In this document: positions 14,989-22,948 of the stretch, piece after piece
Layout of the letters: the number at the start of each line of letters is the position of its first letter
Numbering within the stretch: the stretch's first letter is position 1
From: a virus
Length of the DNA stretch: 40,875 nt
IMG/VR virus record: IMGVR_UViG_3300047586_000299
Span: 1-40,875 of that record
Reading direction: 5' to 3' (one strand)
Program-made: the position numbers and the translations under genes
The notes under the pieces: model-generated
Seen by the model: only the letters and a program-made list of their open reading frames with translations
What the model was told of the DNA's origin: nothing
Databases searched by the model: none

Positions 14989-15035
14989 GTGACAGAAAGA
15001 TTCCGGACAGAAACATGCCGGCATCTTTCTGTCAC
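14989..15035. repeat. GACAGAAAGAT inverted repeat
   Basis: GTGACAGAAAGAT (14989-15001) and ATCTTTCTGTCAC (15023-15035) are 13-bp perfect inverse complements with a 21-base loop that itself holds GGACAGAAACATGCCGGC. A T-rich stretch follows, so it could act as a terminator. ATCTTTCTGTC units recur near 30807. Confidence 0.8.
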
Positions 15036-15061
15036 ACATTTTTCTATTTTGACCCCTTCCC

Positions 15062-15256
15062 ATGCCCGATCCCGTTGCGTTCACCGTCTGCCTCTCGATC
15101 GCCGTCGCCCTGAGCGGCGTGCTCAGCTATCGCGCCGGCTACAACGCCGGCCGCAAGGCATGGGATGACAAGTTCAAGGCCGCGCGGGCCCTGTTTAGCG
15201 AGCTGGCCGCCTGCCTTTCGTTGTCGACCTCCGACCCCAAAGGACCGAAACCATGA
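15062..15256 (+). CDS. small membrane protein
   Basis: A 64-residue protein with one N-terminal membrane span (about 5-22, VAFTVCLSIAVALSGVLSYR) and a basic, helical cytoplasmic tail. The leader is pyrimidine-rich with no Shine-Dalgarno. Size and topology fit a holin or spanin component in the lysis block, but no family is recognised. Confidence 0.6.
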   Translation: MPDPVAFTVCLSIAVALSGVLSYRAGYNAGRKAWDDKFKAARALFSELAACLSLSTSDPKGPKP

Positions 15257-15287
15257 ATCTCTCTGAGGAGTTGGCAACCAAGGGTGC

Positions 15288-15785
15288 ATGATGGCTGAAT
15301 TCGGCAATCACAACACAGGCACAAGCGACGACTACCAATACGCAAACCAGTACACCGCCACACCCGCGAATGTACCGAGCAATGGCGTCCTGCAATCGCT
15401 CTCGCTTTACGCACGCACGGCCGGGCAGAAATTCAAGCTGGCCCTGTATGACGCTACGGGGGAGGGCGGAAAGCCAGGTGCGCTTCTCGCGCAGACGGAA
15501 GAAGGGTCTGCTGCAACAAACAATACCTGGGTGACTCTAAACACAACTACAAATCCCACCCTTACGGCCGGGCAGAGTGTGTGGATCGCGTTTGTAGCTT
15601 CTAACCTCAATCCAGTCAACTTCCGTGCCGCAACAGGAAGTTACATCTGTTACACCCTCGCCACGACTGGGTATCCGACGGTGCAAAATCCGTTTCCTGG
15701 GTCGTTTACCTACGCCGAAGTGGTCTCAATGTACGGCACAGTGTTGTCTTCCTCTCGCCGCCGCCGAATTCTTTGTGCCGCATAG
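15288..15785 (+). CDS. virion-associated beta-sandwich protein, probable tail fibre component
   Basis: A 165-residue protein of mostly beta character, rich in Ser, Thr, Asn and Gly, with motifs such as FKLALYDATGEGGKPGALLAQT and WVTLNTTTNPTLTAGQSVWIAF. These are typical of carbohydrate-binding or adhesion beta-sandwiches. No repeat lies between it and its neighbours, and its codon use is visibly less GC-rich. It sits directly before a tail-spike-like gene, suggesting a shared receptor-binding role and recent acquisition. The last residues (SSSRRRRILCAA) are oddly basic. Confidence 0.6.
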   Translation: MMAEFGNHNTGTSDDYQYANQYTATPANVPSNGVLQSLSLYARTAGQKFKLALYDATGEGGKPGALLAQTEEGSAATNNTWVTLNTTTNPTLTAGQSVWIAFVASNLNPVNFRAATGSYICYTLATTGYPTVQNPFPGSFTYAEVVSMYGTVLSSSRRRRILCAA

Positions 15786-15794
15786 GAGCGCATC

Positions 15795-17552
15795 ATGGAC
15801 CAACTGCTACGACAAAGTGCAAGTGCGATCGTCGATGTGGGCCCGATCATCGGCGCGAACGACACGCCGTATGTGACCAACAACCTCACCAACGCCGACT
15901 TCTTGCTCTCCAAGAACGGCGTCGATTCGGCTTTGCACACCCCGACGACGGCCGCGCCGCATTTTGCCGGCGACGTGCAGGGCATGTTTCACGTCCAACT
16001 CGACCCGGAAGACGTGGACCTGACAGGCAGGCTAATGGTCTCCCCGAACAAGGCGACGCTGGCGGGGCCCGCTGCGCGGTACACGGTGCTGCCCGGCACG
16101 ACCTTTGACGCTCTCGGTGCCGCCGCCGCTGGCGACGAAGGCGGCTTTGCGATTTTGGACGCGGAGCTAAATGTGCCGGCGAACATTCGCGGACTCAATG
16201 GCAGCGCCATTGCCGCCCAGGCCCTCGCCGCCCGCTGCTATTCGGCGATCGCCGACGCGGTCGTCGTGGTCGCGGACAGCGCTACGAGCACGGGACGAGC
16301 TGCAAACCTGCGGACTGCTTACGCCGCCGCGTGCGCACTGACGCCCGGCGGCAACGCGCTGGCAAAGAACAATCGCGCCACCGTCTTGATCCCGCCGGGG
16401 ATCTACGATTTCGGCACGGGCGACGGCAGCAACCATGGCCTGGTGCTCAACACGCAGTTCGTCGACCTGCGCGGCATGACCGGCGATTACCGCGACGTCG
16501 TGTTGACCTCTGCGATTGCCACGGCCTCGCGTGGGACGGTCGAGCAGACCGCCGACGACGTCCGCGCCGACAACCTGACGTTGGTCAACAGCAACAGCAC
16601 CTACAACACCGCCAGCAATAGCACCGATCCGTGCGCGTATTTCCCGGCCACCACTCTCAGCGAGACGCGCTGGACGAACTGCAACTTCAGCCGCGCGACC
16701 GACGAAGACCACGCGCATGGCATGCGCTGGGGAGTGACGTATAGCGGGACGTTTACGGATTGCATTTGTGGAAACAAGGGCTTCGGGCGCAACGGAACGG
16801 CCAGCGGCACGTTCCTGCGCTGCAAGGGCGAGATGCACTGCTTCGGCTCGGGCACGGGCGCCGGCGCGTCGGGAATCTTCATCGAGTGCGAGGCGGAGGA
16901 AAGCAGCTTTGGCACCGGCGGCTCGTCGGGCGGCGCCTACATCCGCTGCATCGGCGGCGACGGCAGTTTTGCCGGCACCGGCAATACGCGGATCATCGAC
17001 TGCCGCAACTATGACGACGCGAGTTTCGGAGCGGTGGCGACTGCCGCGGACCAGGAGCTGCAAGCGACGCTGGAGAATCAGGAGCTGCAAGCGACGGCTG
17101 AAAGCGTCTGGCAGTACGCCCAGCGCACACTCAATGGAGTAGGCGGGGGAACGGGCCCAACGGCCAGCGCTGCCGTGGCCGACATCTTGGGCCAGGCGTT
17201 CCGCGATTCGAGCCGCACACAGTACGCGCGTGTCTGGCTGCCAAGCGGCGTGGACATCACGCAAGCAGCACTCGACGCGATCGCGTACACGCTCTATGCA
17301 GTGGACACGGGCGACGCCGATCTGTGGACGCCTGTCGAAGGCCACGAAGACGTGAGTGTCACGATTGCCGACACTGTCTTCGATACACTGCAGACCGACG
17401 CTGCGGCGTCGAGCTACAACTTCCGTCACGAGCTCGACATCTCAGAGCATGCAGCCTTCGAGCACGTCGGCGTGACGTATCTCTTGGTCTACACGATCAC
17501 GCCGACCAGTGGCCAGCCCATCACGCTGCGCTATCGTCTGCAGTGCATCTAG
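15795..17552 (+). CDS. tail-spike-like beta-helix protein
   Basis: A 585-residue protein, 9 bases after the previous gene, with GGAGCG before the ATG. Residues 1-110 form an N-terminal domain suited to virion attachment. Residues 140-410 show repeating short strands with Gly, Asn, Ser and Cys turns (RWTNCNFSRA, FTDCICGNKGFGRN, TFLRCKGEMHCFGSG), typical of a right-handed beta-helix. Residues 420-440 contain a local duplication, DQELQAT-LENQELQAT. The C-terminus (~470-585) is a beta domain (YARVWLPSGVDIT). A receptor-binding or surface-polymer-degrading tail spike is the best fit; no catalytic residues are identified. Confidence 0.65.
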   Translation: MDQLLRQSASAIVDVGPIIGANDTPYVTNNLTNADFLLSKNGVDSALHTPTTAAPHFAGDVQGMFHVQLDPEDVDLTGRLMVSPNKATLAGPAARYTVLPGTTFDALGAAAAGDEGGFAILDAELNVPANIRGLNGSAIAAQALAARCYSAIADAVVVVADSATSTGRAANLRTAYAAACALTPGGNALAKNNRATVLIPPGIYDFGTGDGSNHGLVLNTQFVDLRGMTGDYRDVVLTSAIATASRGTVEQTADDVRADNLTLVNSNSTYNTASNSTDPCAYFPATTLSETRWTNCNFSRATDEDHAHGMRWGVTYSGTFTDCICGNKGFGRNGTASGTFLRCKGEMHCFGSGTGAGASGIFIECEAEESSFGTGGSSGGAYIRCIGGDGSFAGTGNTRIIDCRNYDDASFGAVATAADQELQATLENQELQATAESVWQYAQRTLNGVGGGTGPTASAAVADILGQAFRDSSRTQYARVWLPSGVDITQAALDAIAYTLYAVDTGDADLWTPVEGHEDVSVTIADTVFDTLQTDAAASSYNFRHELDISEHAAFEHVGVTYLLVYTITPTSGQPITLRYRLQCI

Positions 17553-17654
17553 GGTGTAGCACAACGGCACACACTCCCCCCTAGTCTGGGGTCCTACCCC
17601 GCGCCTTCCCCTTAGACCTTCTGGTAAAAACTCGGCAGAAAAAACAGAGTTTAT
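17553..17654. promoter_or_regulatory. AT-rich leader before terminase
   Basis: One of the few junctions without the dispersed repeats. AAACTC and GAGTTT, separated by 14 bases (about 17625-17650), form an inverted repeat in an A-rich stretch just before the start. It could hold a late promoter or a terminator; neither can be assigned from sequence alone. Confidence 0.3.
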
Positions 17655-19916
17655 TTGCCCGTGAAAAAAAAGGCCACGAGGAAGCCCAGCAGGCCCGCGG
17701 CGCGCAAGAAGGCCGCGACACGTCCCGCGACCAAGAAGCCCGCGGCAAGGCCCCAGCGCAAACCAACGAAGCGCCCGCGGCCTGCCCTGCGGCCGGCTCC
17801 GCCTCCGCCCGCCGCGGCTTCGCATCCCACGCGCAGCTACACGGCCCATCGTGAGGAAATGGGCGAGCGGCAGAAGCTGCGTTCCCTCGTTGGGCGTGAC
17901 ATCGCGGCCGGCTGGCCGGGTGCGTGCCGCGATCCCGAGCGCCGCGAGCGAGCCGAGCAGGACCTGGAGTTCGGCCTCCGCAGCTACTTCCCCCACGTCT
18001 TCCCGCTGCCATTCTGCCGCGATCATCGCCGCTACATCACGCGGATCGAAGAGGCGATGCGCGACGGCGGGCTGCACGCCTTCTCCATGCAGCGCGGCGG
18101 CGGCAAGACGCAGATCTCCACACGCAGCGGCATCCTCGGCCTATGCTCCGGCAAGCGGCGCTTCGGTCTATTGCTCGGGGCCACGCTGCCGTTGACGCTC
18201 CGCATCACGCGGCACGTCAAGCAGGAGCTGGTCGGCAACGAGCTGCTGGCTGAAGACTACCCTGAAATCTGCTACCCTTTCATCCGGCTGGAAAACAAAG
18301 CGTCGCGTGCCGCCGGCCAAGTGTGGGAAGGCCAGCCGACGGGCATCCAGTGGGCCAGCGACGGCGTTGTCTTCGCCACGATCCCGCCATCGAAGGTGGG
18401 CGGCAGTGCGCTCTACACGCGCAGCATCACCGGTGCGATCAAGGGCCTGTCTCACCTGCTCGCAAGCGGCGAAGTCATCCGCCCCGACTTCGTCCTGCTC
18501 GACGACGTGCAGACGCGCACCAGTGCCAAGAGCCTGCTAGCCACCGAGAACCGCATCGCCACGATCGAGGGCGACGTGCTTGGCCTGGCCGGCCACAACC
18601 GCTCGATCGCCGCGGTGATGGCCGTCACGCCGATCTTCGAGAATGACCTGGCCGAGGTCTATCTCGACCGCACCAAGAAGCCCGAGTGGCGCGGCGAGCG
18701 CAGCAAGATGGTCTACAGCTTTCCGAAGCGCGAGGACCTGTGGGACCGCTACCGCACGATCGCCGACGAGGCCCGTCAAACCGACGGCGACCAGCAGGCG
18801 GCCACGGCCTTCTACGCCGCGCACCAGGCTGAGATGGACGCCGGCGCCGAGCTGGCCTGGCCCGAGATGTTCCCCGAGGGCAAGCTCTCGGCCCTGCAGC
18901 ACGCGATGGACCTGAAGTTCCGCGACCCGGTCAGCTTCGCCGCCGAGTATCAGGGTGAACCGCTGAAGACGGCGATAGCGCCGGGGCTGATGCTCACCCG
19001 CGACGAGATCGCGCGGAAGACCAACGGCCTCGACCTGGGCGTGGTGCCCGCCTGGGCCTCGCTACTCACGGCCTTCGTCGACGTCCATGACTCTCTGCTC
19101 TACTACGCGGTGGCCGCTTTCTCGAAAGACTACACGGCCGCGCTCATCGAATACGGCACGTTCCCTCCGCAAAATCGCCGCTGGTTCACCCTCTCCGACG
19201 CCGCCCCGACGATGGCCGAATACCTCGGCAAGACGCGGCCCGACCTGAAGGGCGCGGCGCCGAAGTCCCTGATTGCCGCCGGGCTCGATATCATGCTTCC
19301 CTGGTTGCGTGACAGGACCTGGTTGAAGGCCGACACGACGCCCCTGGCCCTCTCGCACATCATGGTCGACACGGGCTACGAGGGCGACGTCGTCAAGGCC
19401 GCCATCCGCCGCCTGAAGCTCCCGCCGGTGATCCTTCCCCTGGTCATGCCCAGCCGCGGCGTGGGCCTTGGAGCAACCAAGAAGCCCTTTGCGCTCTACA
19501 CCAAGAAGCCGGGCGACGTCGTCGGCTGGCACTGGCGCGCCCCAAAACCCAACCCGGGCGAGTTGCGTACCGTCGAGATCGACACCAACCATTTCAAGCG
19601 CTTCCTGCACCAGCAGCTCGCCATGGCCGTCGAGCGGCCGGGCAGCTTCAGCTTCTGGGGCGATAAGCACACCGATCACGGCCTGCTAGCGGACCAGCTT
19701 ACGGCCGAGAAACCCAAGCTCGTCGAGTCGAAGACCGACCAGCGCACGGTCGTGCAGTTCGAGGCCAAGCCGGGCAGCGAGTCCCACCTCTTGGACTGCC
19801 CCGTCGGCTGCTTCGTCGGCGCGTCGATGCGCGAGTGTTCGCTCCCTGGGGCGGAAGAGGCGGAGCACCGCACGAAGCCGCGGCAGCAGTACAACATGGG
19901 AGCGCTGCGGAGGTAG
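17655..19916 (+). CDS. terL: terminase large subunit with histone-like N-terminal tail
   Basis: A 753-residue DNA-packaging motor. The Walker A box is RGGGKTQIS near residues 147-155. The Walker B box is FVLLDDVQT near 279-287. The C-terminal nuclease-like region begins at TAFVDVHDS near 473, with later acidic candidates such as VDTGYEG. Residues 3-58 are almost only Lys, Arg, Ala, Pro and Thr (KKATRKPSRPAARKKAATRP), like histone H1 or AlgP tails, and are not part of usual terminases. Start is TTG at 17655 or GTG at 17661. No small terminase was recognised next to it; the protein at 19998 is one candidate. Confidence 0.85.
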   Translation: MPVKKKATRKPSRPAARKKAATRPATKKPAARPQRKPTKRPRPALRPAPPPPAAASHPTRSYTAHREEMGERQKLRSLVGRDIAAGWPGACRDPERRERAEQDLEFGLRSYFPHVFPLPFCRDHRRYITRIEEAMRDGGLHAFSMQRGGGKTQISTRSGILGLCSGKRRFGLLLGATLPLTLRITRHVKQELVGNELLAEDYPEICYPFIRLENKASRAAGQVWEGQPTGIQWASDGVVFATIPPSKVGGSALYTRSITGAIKGLSHLLASGEVIRPDFVLLDDVQTRTSAKSLLATENRIATIEGDVLGLAGHNRSIAAVMAVTPIFENDLAEVYLDRTKKPEWRGERSKMVYSFPKREDLWDRYRTIADEARQTDGDQQAATAFYAAHQAEMDAGAELAWPEMFPEGKLSALQHAMDLKFRDPVSFAAEYQGEPLKTAIAPGLMLTRDEIARKTNGLDLGVVPAWASLLTAFVDVHDSLLYYAVAAFSKDYTAALIEYGTFPPQNRRWFTLSDAAPTMAEYLGKTRPDLKGAAPKSLIAAGLDIMLPWLRDRTWLKADTTPLALSHIMVDTGYEGDVVKAAIRRLKLPPVILPLVMPSRGVGLGATKKPFALYTKKPGDVVGWHWRAPKPNPGELRTVEIDTNHFKRFLHQQLAMAVERPGSFSFWGDKHTDHGLLADQLTAEKPKLVESKTDQRTVVQFEAKPGSESHLLDCPVGCFVGASMRECSLPGAEEAEHRTKPRQQYNMGALRR

Positions 19917-19997
19917 GAAGGGGTGAGTGGTTAGTGGCCAGTGGCAAGGAAGAGAATCACGAAAGCCCGAAAGGGCGAAACCGCGAAAGGAAGACAG
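19917..19997. repeat. AGTGGCCAGTGGC and CACGAAAGCCCGAAAGGGC repeats
   Basis: GAGTGGTTAGTGGCCAGTGG is followed by AATCACGAAAGCCCGAAAGG and GCGAAACCGCGAAAGG. The last supplies the purine-rich ribosome binding site of the next gene. Confidence 0.75.
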
Positions 19998-20234
19998 ATG
20001 ACTTCAGAGACGGTTGCCAGCATAGCACATGTGAGCGTGCGCCGGATCGTCGCCGACCTCAGAGAGCGCCAGGGCTTGCTTCAGACGTGGGAAAGCATAG
20101 ACGACGAGGTGCAGGGCGACATTCGCGCGGAGTGGGAAAAGATCATCCGCAAACAAATCGTGCGGACTCTCTCTTGCGCGCCCGTGCAACCTACACCCCC
20201 ACGCAGCTCCGCAGCCATAGCATTAACAGCGTGA
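19998..20234 (+). CDS. hypothetical small protein
   Basis: A 78-residue protein from the ATG at 19998 (GGAAG upstream). The first ~55 residues (MTSETVASIAHVSVRRIVAD, EWEKIIRKQIVRTL) look like a genuine helical protein. The tail is Pro/Ala-rich and overlaps, antisense, the end of the minus-strand mini-cassette at 20191-20310. Position after terminase is compatible with a packaging or head role, but nothing confirms it. Confidence 0.5.
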   Translation: MTSETVASIAHVSVRRIVADLRERQGLLQTWESIDDEVQGDIRAEWEKIIRKQIVRTLSCAPVQPTPPRSSAAIALTA

Positions 20235-20310
20235 TGCCCACGATGGCTGCGAGAAACTTCGGCGACAACACGCCCTCGGGGTCGTCGTCGTCATACGTGC
20301 GTTTGCCCAT
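20191..20310 (-). CDS. 39-residue small membrane protein
   Basis: A minus-strand frame, ATG complement at 20308-20310 to TAG complement at 20191-20193. The sequence is MGKRTYDDDDPEGVLSPKFL followed by AAIVGITLLMLWLRSCVGV. It has an acidic N-terminus and one clear membrane span (about 20-34). It starts 5 bases after the stop of the gene at 20316-20525, so the two form a minus-strand operon inside the plus-strand late region. The size recalls small holins, superinfection-exclusion peptides or toxin peptides; none can be chosen. Confidence 0.5.
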   Translation of the reverse strand: MGKRTYDDDDPEGVLSPKFLAAIVGITLLMLWLRSCVGV

Positions 20311-20315
20311 CGCCG

Positions 20316-20525
20316 TCACCCCGCGCAGTGATGCTCCCTGACGAACGCCAGCAGCCGGTCCTGCTCGCCGTCGCGCGGCAGCCCTGCCTGAAGGCGGACG
20401 CGGTCGAACAGATCGAGCCGCTCGCGCGGCGTGCCCAGCGTGTAGCCGTCGGCGGCCAGCACCGCCTCGCCTTCGGCCGCCTCCAACAGTGCGGCCAGGT
20501 CCTCGCGTGACAGCCTGACTTCCAT
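20316..20525 (-). CDS. hypothetical small acidic protein, minus-strand cassette
   Basis: A 69-residue protein on the minus strand, ATG complement at 20523-20525, with AAAGGGG about six bases upstream as Shine-Dalgarno. The sequence is helical (MEVRLSREDLAALLEAAEGE, GEQDRLLAFVREHH). No family recognised. The small membrane protein follows 5 bases later. Opposite orientation to all surrounding genes marks this pair as a possible moron expressed independently of the late operon. Confidence 0.55.
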   Translation of the reverse strand: MEVRLSREDLAALLEAAEGEAVLAADGYTLGTPRERLDLFDRVRLQAGLPRDGEQDRLLAFVREHHCAG

Positions 20526-20600
20526 CCCGTCCCCTTTCGTGCCTTTCGTGTATTTCGTGGTTGCCCTTCCCTCAATTCTACCCCACGTTTTGGAGACACC

Positions 20601-20873
20601 ATGTTCGGACTATTCGGCGAGACGAAGACTGCCAGCGGCCGTTCCACTCCCACGCTGCCTCCGACGATCGGCACGGGCGACGACGGCCGCGGCCAGCCAC
20701 CCGCGGCGGCCTACTGCGTCGTGGCCACGGTCATCCTGATCCTGGGCAACCAGGTCGAGCGCGAGACCTTCGAGTCCGGCCCATTCAGCGACCCGGGCGT
20801 AGCCGAGGCGGCGGCCCTGGCGCTGTTGCGGCACGACGCCGTGTTGCGCGTCGAGGTCCTGCCGCTGGTGTGA
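20601..20873 (+). CDS. hypothetical small protein
   Basis: A 90-residue protein; TTTTGGAG precedes the ATG as ribosome binding site. The first ~35 residues are polar and Pro/Gly-rich. The rest (AAYCVVATVILILGNQVERETF, AEAAALALLRHDAVLRVEVLPLV) forms an alternating strand-helix pattern. Not recognised. It is followed by an intercistronic palindrome and then a zinc-ribbon gene. Confidence 0.55.
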   Translation: MFGLFGETKTASGRSTPTLPPTIGTGDDGRGQPPAAAYCVVATVILILGNQVERETFESGPFSDPGVAEAAALALLRHDAVLRVEVLPLV

Positions 20874-20976
20874 GAGTAAGGGATTGGGGATTAGGGATTG
20901 GGGATTAGAGTCTGACCTCTGAATCCTCCTCCCCTCCAATCCCTAATCCCTAATCCCCAATCCCTCCCTTCCCCCC
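20874..20976. repeat. GGGATTGGGGATTAG intercistronic palindrome
   Basis: AAGGGATTGGGGATTAGGGA (about 20878-20897) pairs with CCAATCCCTAATCCCTAATC (about 20936-20955), with a CTGACCTCTGAATCC loop. The pyrimidine leader runs to the ATG at 20977. Confidence 0.85.
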
Positions 20977-21213
20977 ATGCCCGATCCCTCCGAAGCCAAA
21001 TCCCTGGCCGAGCATCTCTTCGGCAGCTCCGCCGGCCGCCGCGGCCTGGTCTGTCCGGGTTGCGGGCGTGAGGGCTTCTACGTCCAGAACGTCTACTACA
21101 CGATCAGTGGCGAGAAGCGCCGCCTGCGCCGCTGCCGTTTCTGCGGCCACGCGGCCAGCGAGACGGTTCCGGAGGCAGTGCCCGACGGCGGCTCAGAAGT
21201 GGCCAGTGGATAG
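20977..21213 (+). CDS. zinc-ribbon protein
   Basis: A 78-residue protein with CPGCG (about 26-30) and CRFCG (about 53-57), a classic pair of zinc-binding knuckles. Basic residues (EKRRLRRCRF) lie around the second knuckle and suit nucleic-acid binding. The leader is pyrimidine-rich with no Shine-Dalgarno. The last four residues come from an AGTGGCCAGTGG repeat. Its partner is unknown; the DNA methyltransferase is the next gene. Confidence 0.65.
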   Translation: MPDPSEAKSLAEHLFGSSAGRRGLVCPGCGREGFYVQNVYYTISGEKRRLRRCRFCGHAASETVPEAVPDGGSEVASG

Positions 21214-21267
21214 TGACCAGTGCCCTGTAGGGAACGGCCTCCGTGCCGTTCCGTCTTAGGAGACAGC

Positions 21268-22611
21268 ATGACAACGACAACCAAGCCCAAACGAATCACG
21301 AAATCCCGAAAACGCGAAACCACGAAACGCCCGACTGGCCACTCGCCACTCGCCACTGGCCACTCTCCTCGCGTCATTCGCGGCGACTGCCGCCAGGTCC
21401 TTGCCGGCATGGAGGCCAACACGATCGACGCCGTTGTGACCGACCCGCCCTACGGCCTGAAGTTCATGGGCTTGCGTTGGGACTGCCAGGTGCCCGGCGT
21501 CGACGTGTGGGCCGCGCTCCTGGCGGCGTGCAAGCCCGGAGCGCACATGCTGGCGTTCGGCGGCACGCGGACCTTCCACCGCCTGGCCGTGGCGATCGAG
21601 GACGCCGGCTGGGAGCTGCGCGACACCGTCATGTGGGTCTACGGCTCGGGGTTCCCAAAGTCCATGGACGTCTCGAAAGCGATCGACAGGGCGGCGGGGA
21701 AGAAGAGAAGGCTCGGCGCGAAGAAGGTCAGCGCCGACGGCACGATCCATCACGAGGCCCCTGGGCGCAGGCACGAAGGCTACCAACGGCCGTGGCAAAG
21801 TGACCCCGCCGCGGTCGCCCGCAACACTTGCGTCAGCTACCCCGCCACGGCCGCGGCCAAACGCTGGCAGGGGTGGGGCAGTGCGTTGAAGCCCGGCTGG
21901 GAGCCGATCCTGCTTTGCCGCAAACCGCTCGACGGCACGCTCGCCCGCAACGTTCAGCGCTGGGGCGTCGGCGCGCTGAACATCGACGGCTGCCGGGTCG
22001 CGGCAAACGGAGAAACGCCAAGCATCGACCGGCGCGAAGCTGCAAAGAAGTCCGGCCGCTTCGGGCTCGACATGCACTCTAGACAGCGGGTTAAGGAAGA
22101 TTTGCCACCGTTCAATCGGTCAAAGGAAGATTACATCCGTGAACGCGCGGGCGAAAGTATCGGCCGCTTCCCGGCAAACCTGATTCACGACGGCAGCGAC
22201 GAAGTGTTGGGCTTGTTCCCGCCAACGATAAGCGGCGGATGGCCGACATCGCGCAAACCCGGCGGTTATTACGGCGGCTTCCACGGGCAGAAGAACCTCC
22301 CCGGCCGGAAGGGCTCGATCGGCTCCGCCGCCCGCTTCTTCTACTGCGCGAAGGCCAGCCGACGGGAGCGGGGCGAGGGTAACTCGCATCCCACGGTGAA
22401 ACCGCTGGCCCTGATCGAATACCTGTTGCGGCTCATCACGCGCCCCGGCCAGCTCGTCATCGACCCCTTCGCCGGCTCGGGCACCACGTTGGTGGCCTGC
22501 GCCCGTCTCGGCCGCCAGGCCGTGGGCATCGAGCGTGAGGCCGCCTACTGCCGGATCGCCCGCCGCCGCCTCCAGGCCGTCACGCCGCTTGCCGCTGCTC
22601 TTGCCGTCTGA
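21268..22611 (+). CDS. site-specific DNA methyltransferase (beta class, N6-adenine or N4-cytosine)
   Basis: A 447-residue methylase. Catalytic motif IV is TDPPY (residues 58-62) and SAM-binding motif I is FAGSGTT (about 401-407). The order IV then I defines the beta class; DPPY favours adenine-N6. FPANLIHDGSDEV in the middle is typical of phage-borne members. AGGAG precedes the ATG at 21268. Residues 10-34 (starting ITKSRKRETTKRPTGHSP) are encoded by dispersed repeats in frame and are unlikely to be ancestral. No restriction nuclease is nearby, so self-protection or gene control is more likely than a restriction system. Confidence 0.85.
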   Translation: MTTTTKPKRITKSRKRETTKRPTGHSPLATGHSPRVIRGDCRQVLAGMEANTIDAVVTDPPYGLKFMGLRWDCQVPGVDVWAALLAACKPGAHMLAFGGTRTFHRLAVAIEDAGWELRDTVMWVYGSGFPKSMDVSKAIDRAAGKKRRLGAKKVSADGTIHHEAPGRRHEGYQRPWQSDPAAVARNTCVSYPATAAAKRWQGWGSALKPGWEPILLCRKPLDGTLARNVQRWGVGALNIDGCRVAANGETPSIDRREAAKKSGRFGLDMHSRQRVKEDLPPFNRSKEDYIRERAGESIGRFPANLIHDGSDEVLGLFPPTISGGWPTSRKPGGYYGGFHGQKNLPGRKGSIGSAARFFYCAKASRRERGEGNSHPTVKPLALIEYLLRLITRPGQLVIDPFAGSGTTLVACARLGRQAVGIEREAAYCRIARRRLQAVTPLAAALAV

Positions 22612-22617
22612 CCCCCT

Positions 22618-22652
22618 TTCGCGTTTTCCTGATCCGCTCTATAATGCACGGC
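22618..22652 (+). promoter_or_regulatory. candidate promoter with TATAAT -10
   Basis: A perfect TATAAT at 22640-22645, rare in this GC-rich sequence, with a weak -35 (TTTCGC at 22618-22623, 16-base spacer). Transcription would start near 22652, about 15 bases before the ATG of the Tat-signal protein, with AAAGGA in between. Confidence 0.45.
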
Positions 22653-22666
22653 CGAAAGGATTCACC

Positions 22667-22948
22667 ATGAAACGCCGATCCTTCCTCAGCACTCTGGCGG
22701 CACTCGGCCTTGCACCGTGGATCAAACCCCGGCCGGCGATCGCCGCGGCCACGCCGCCAACAATCGAAGTATACGTGGCCGTGGCGGGCAGCGCGTCCCA
22801 GAATCTCACGATCCTCGGTGAGTGCGGAGTCATCACGAAAGTGCAGGCCGTCTCGATCAGACAGGACATTCGCATCGGCGACTACCTCTACTATGACGCC
22901 AGCACGGGCCAGGTGACCGTCGTCACGAAGCCTGGCCGGGCTTGCTGA
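22667..22948 (+). CDS. small exported protein with twin-arginine signal
   Basis: A 93-residue protein beginning MKRRSFLSTLAALGLAP, a twin-arginine (Tat) signal peptide with RRxFL, a hydrophobic core and an AIAA cleavage site near residue 27. The mature part (~65 residues) is beta-rich (IEVYVAVAGSASQNLTILGE, GDYLYYDASTGQVTVVTKPG) and resembles a small beta-barrel. AAAGGA and a TATAAT promoter lie just upstream, so it may be expressed on its own. Tat export is unusual for a phage protein; it may be a lysogenic-conversion gene. Confidence 0.65.
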   Translation: MKRRSFLSTLAALGLAPWIKPRPAIAAATPPTIEVYVAVAGSASQNLTILGECGVITKVQAVSIRQDIRIGDYLYYDASTGQVTVVTKPGRAC

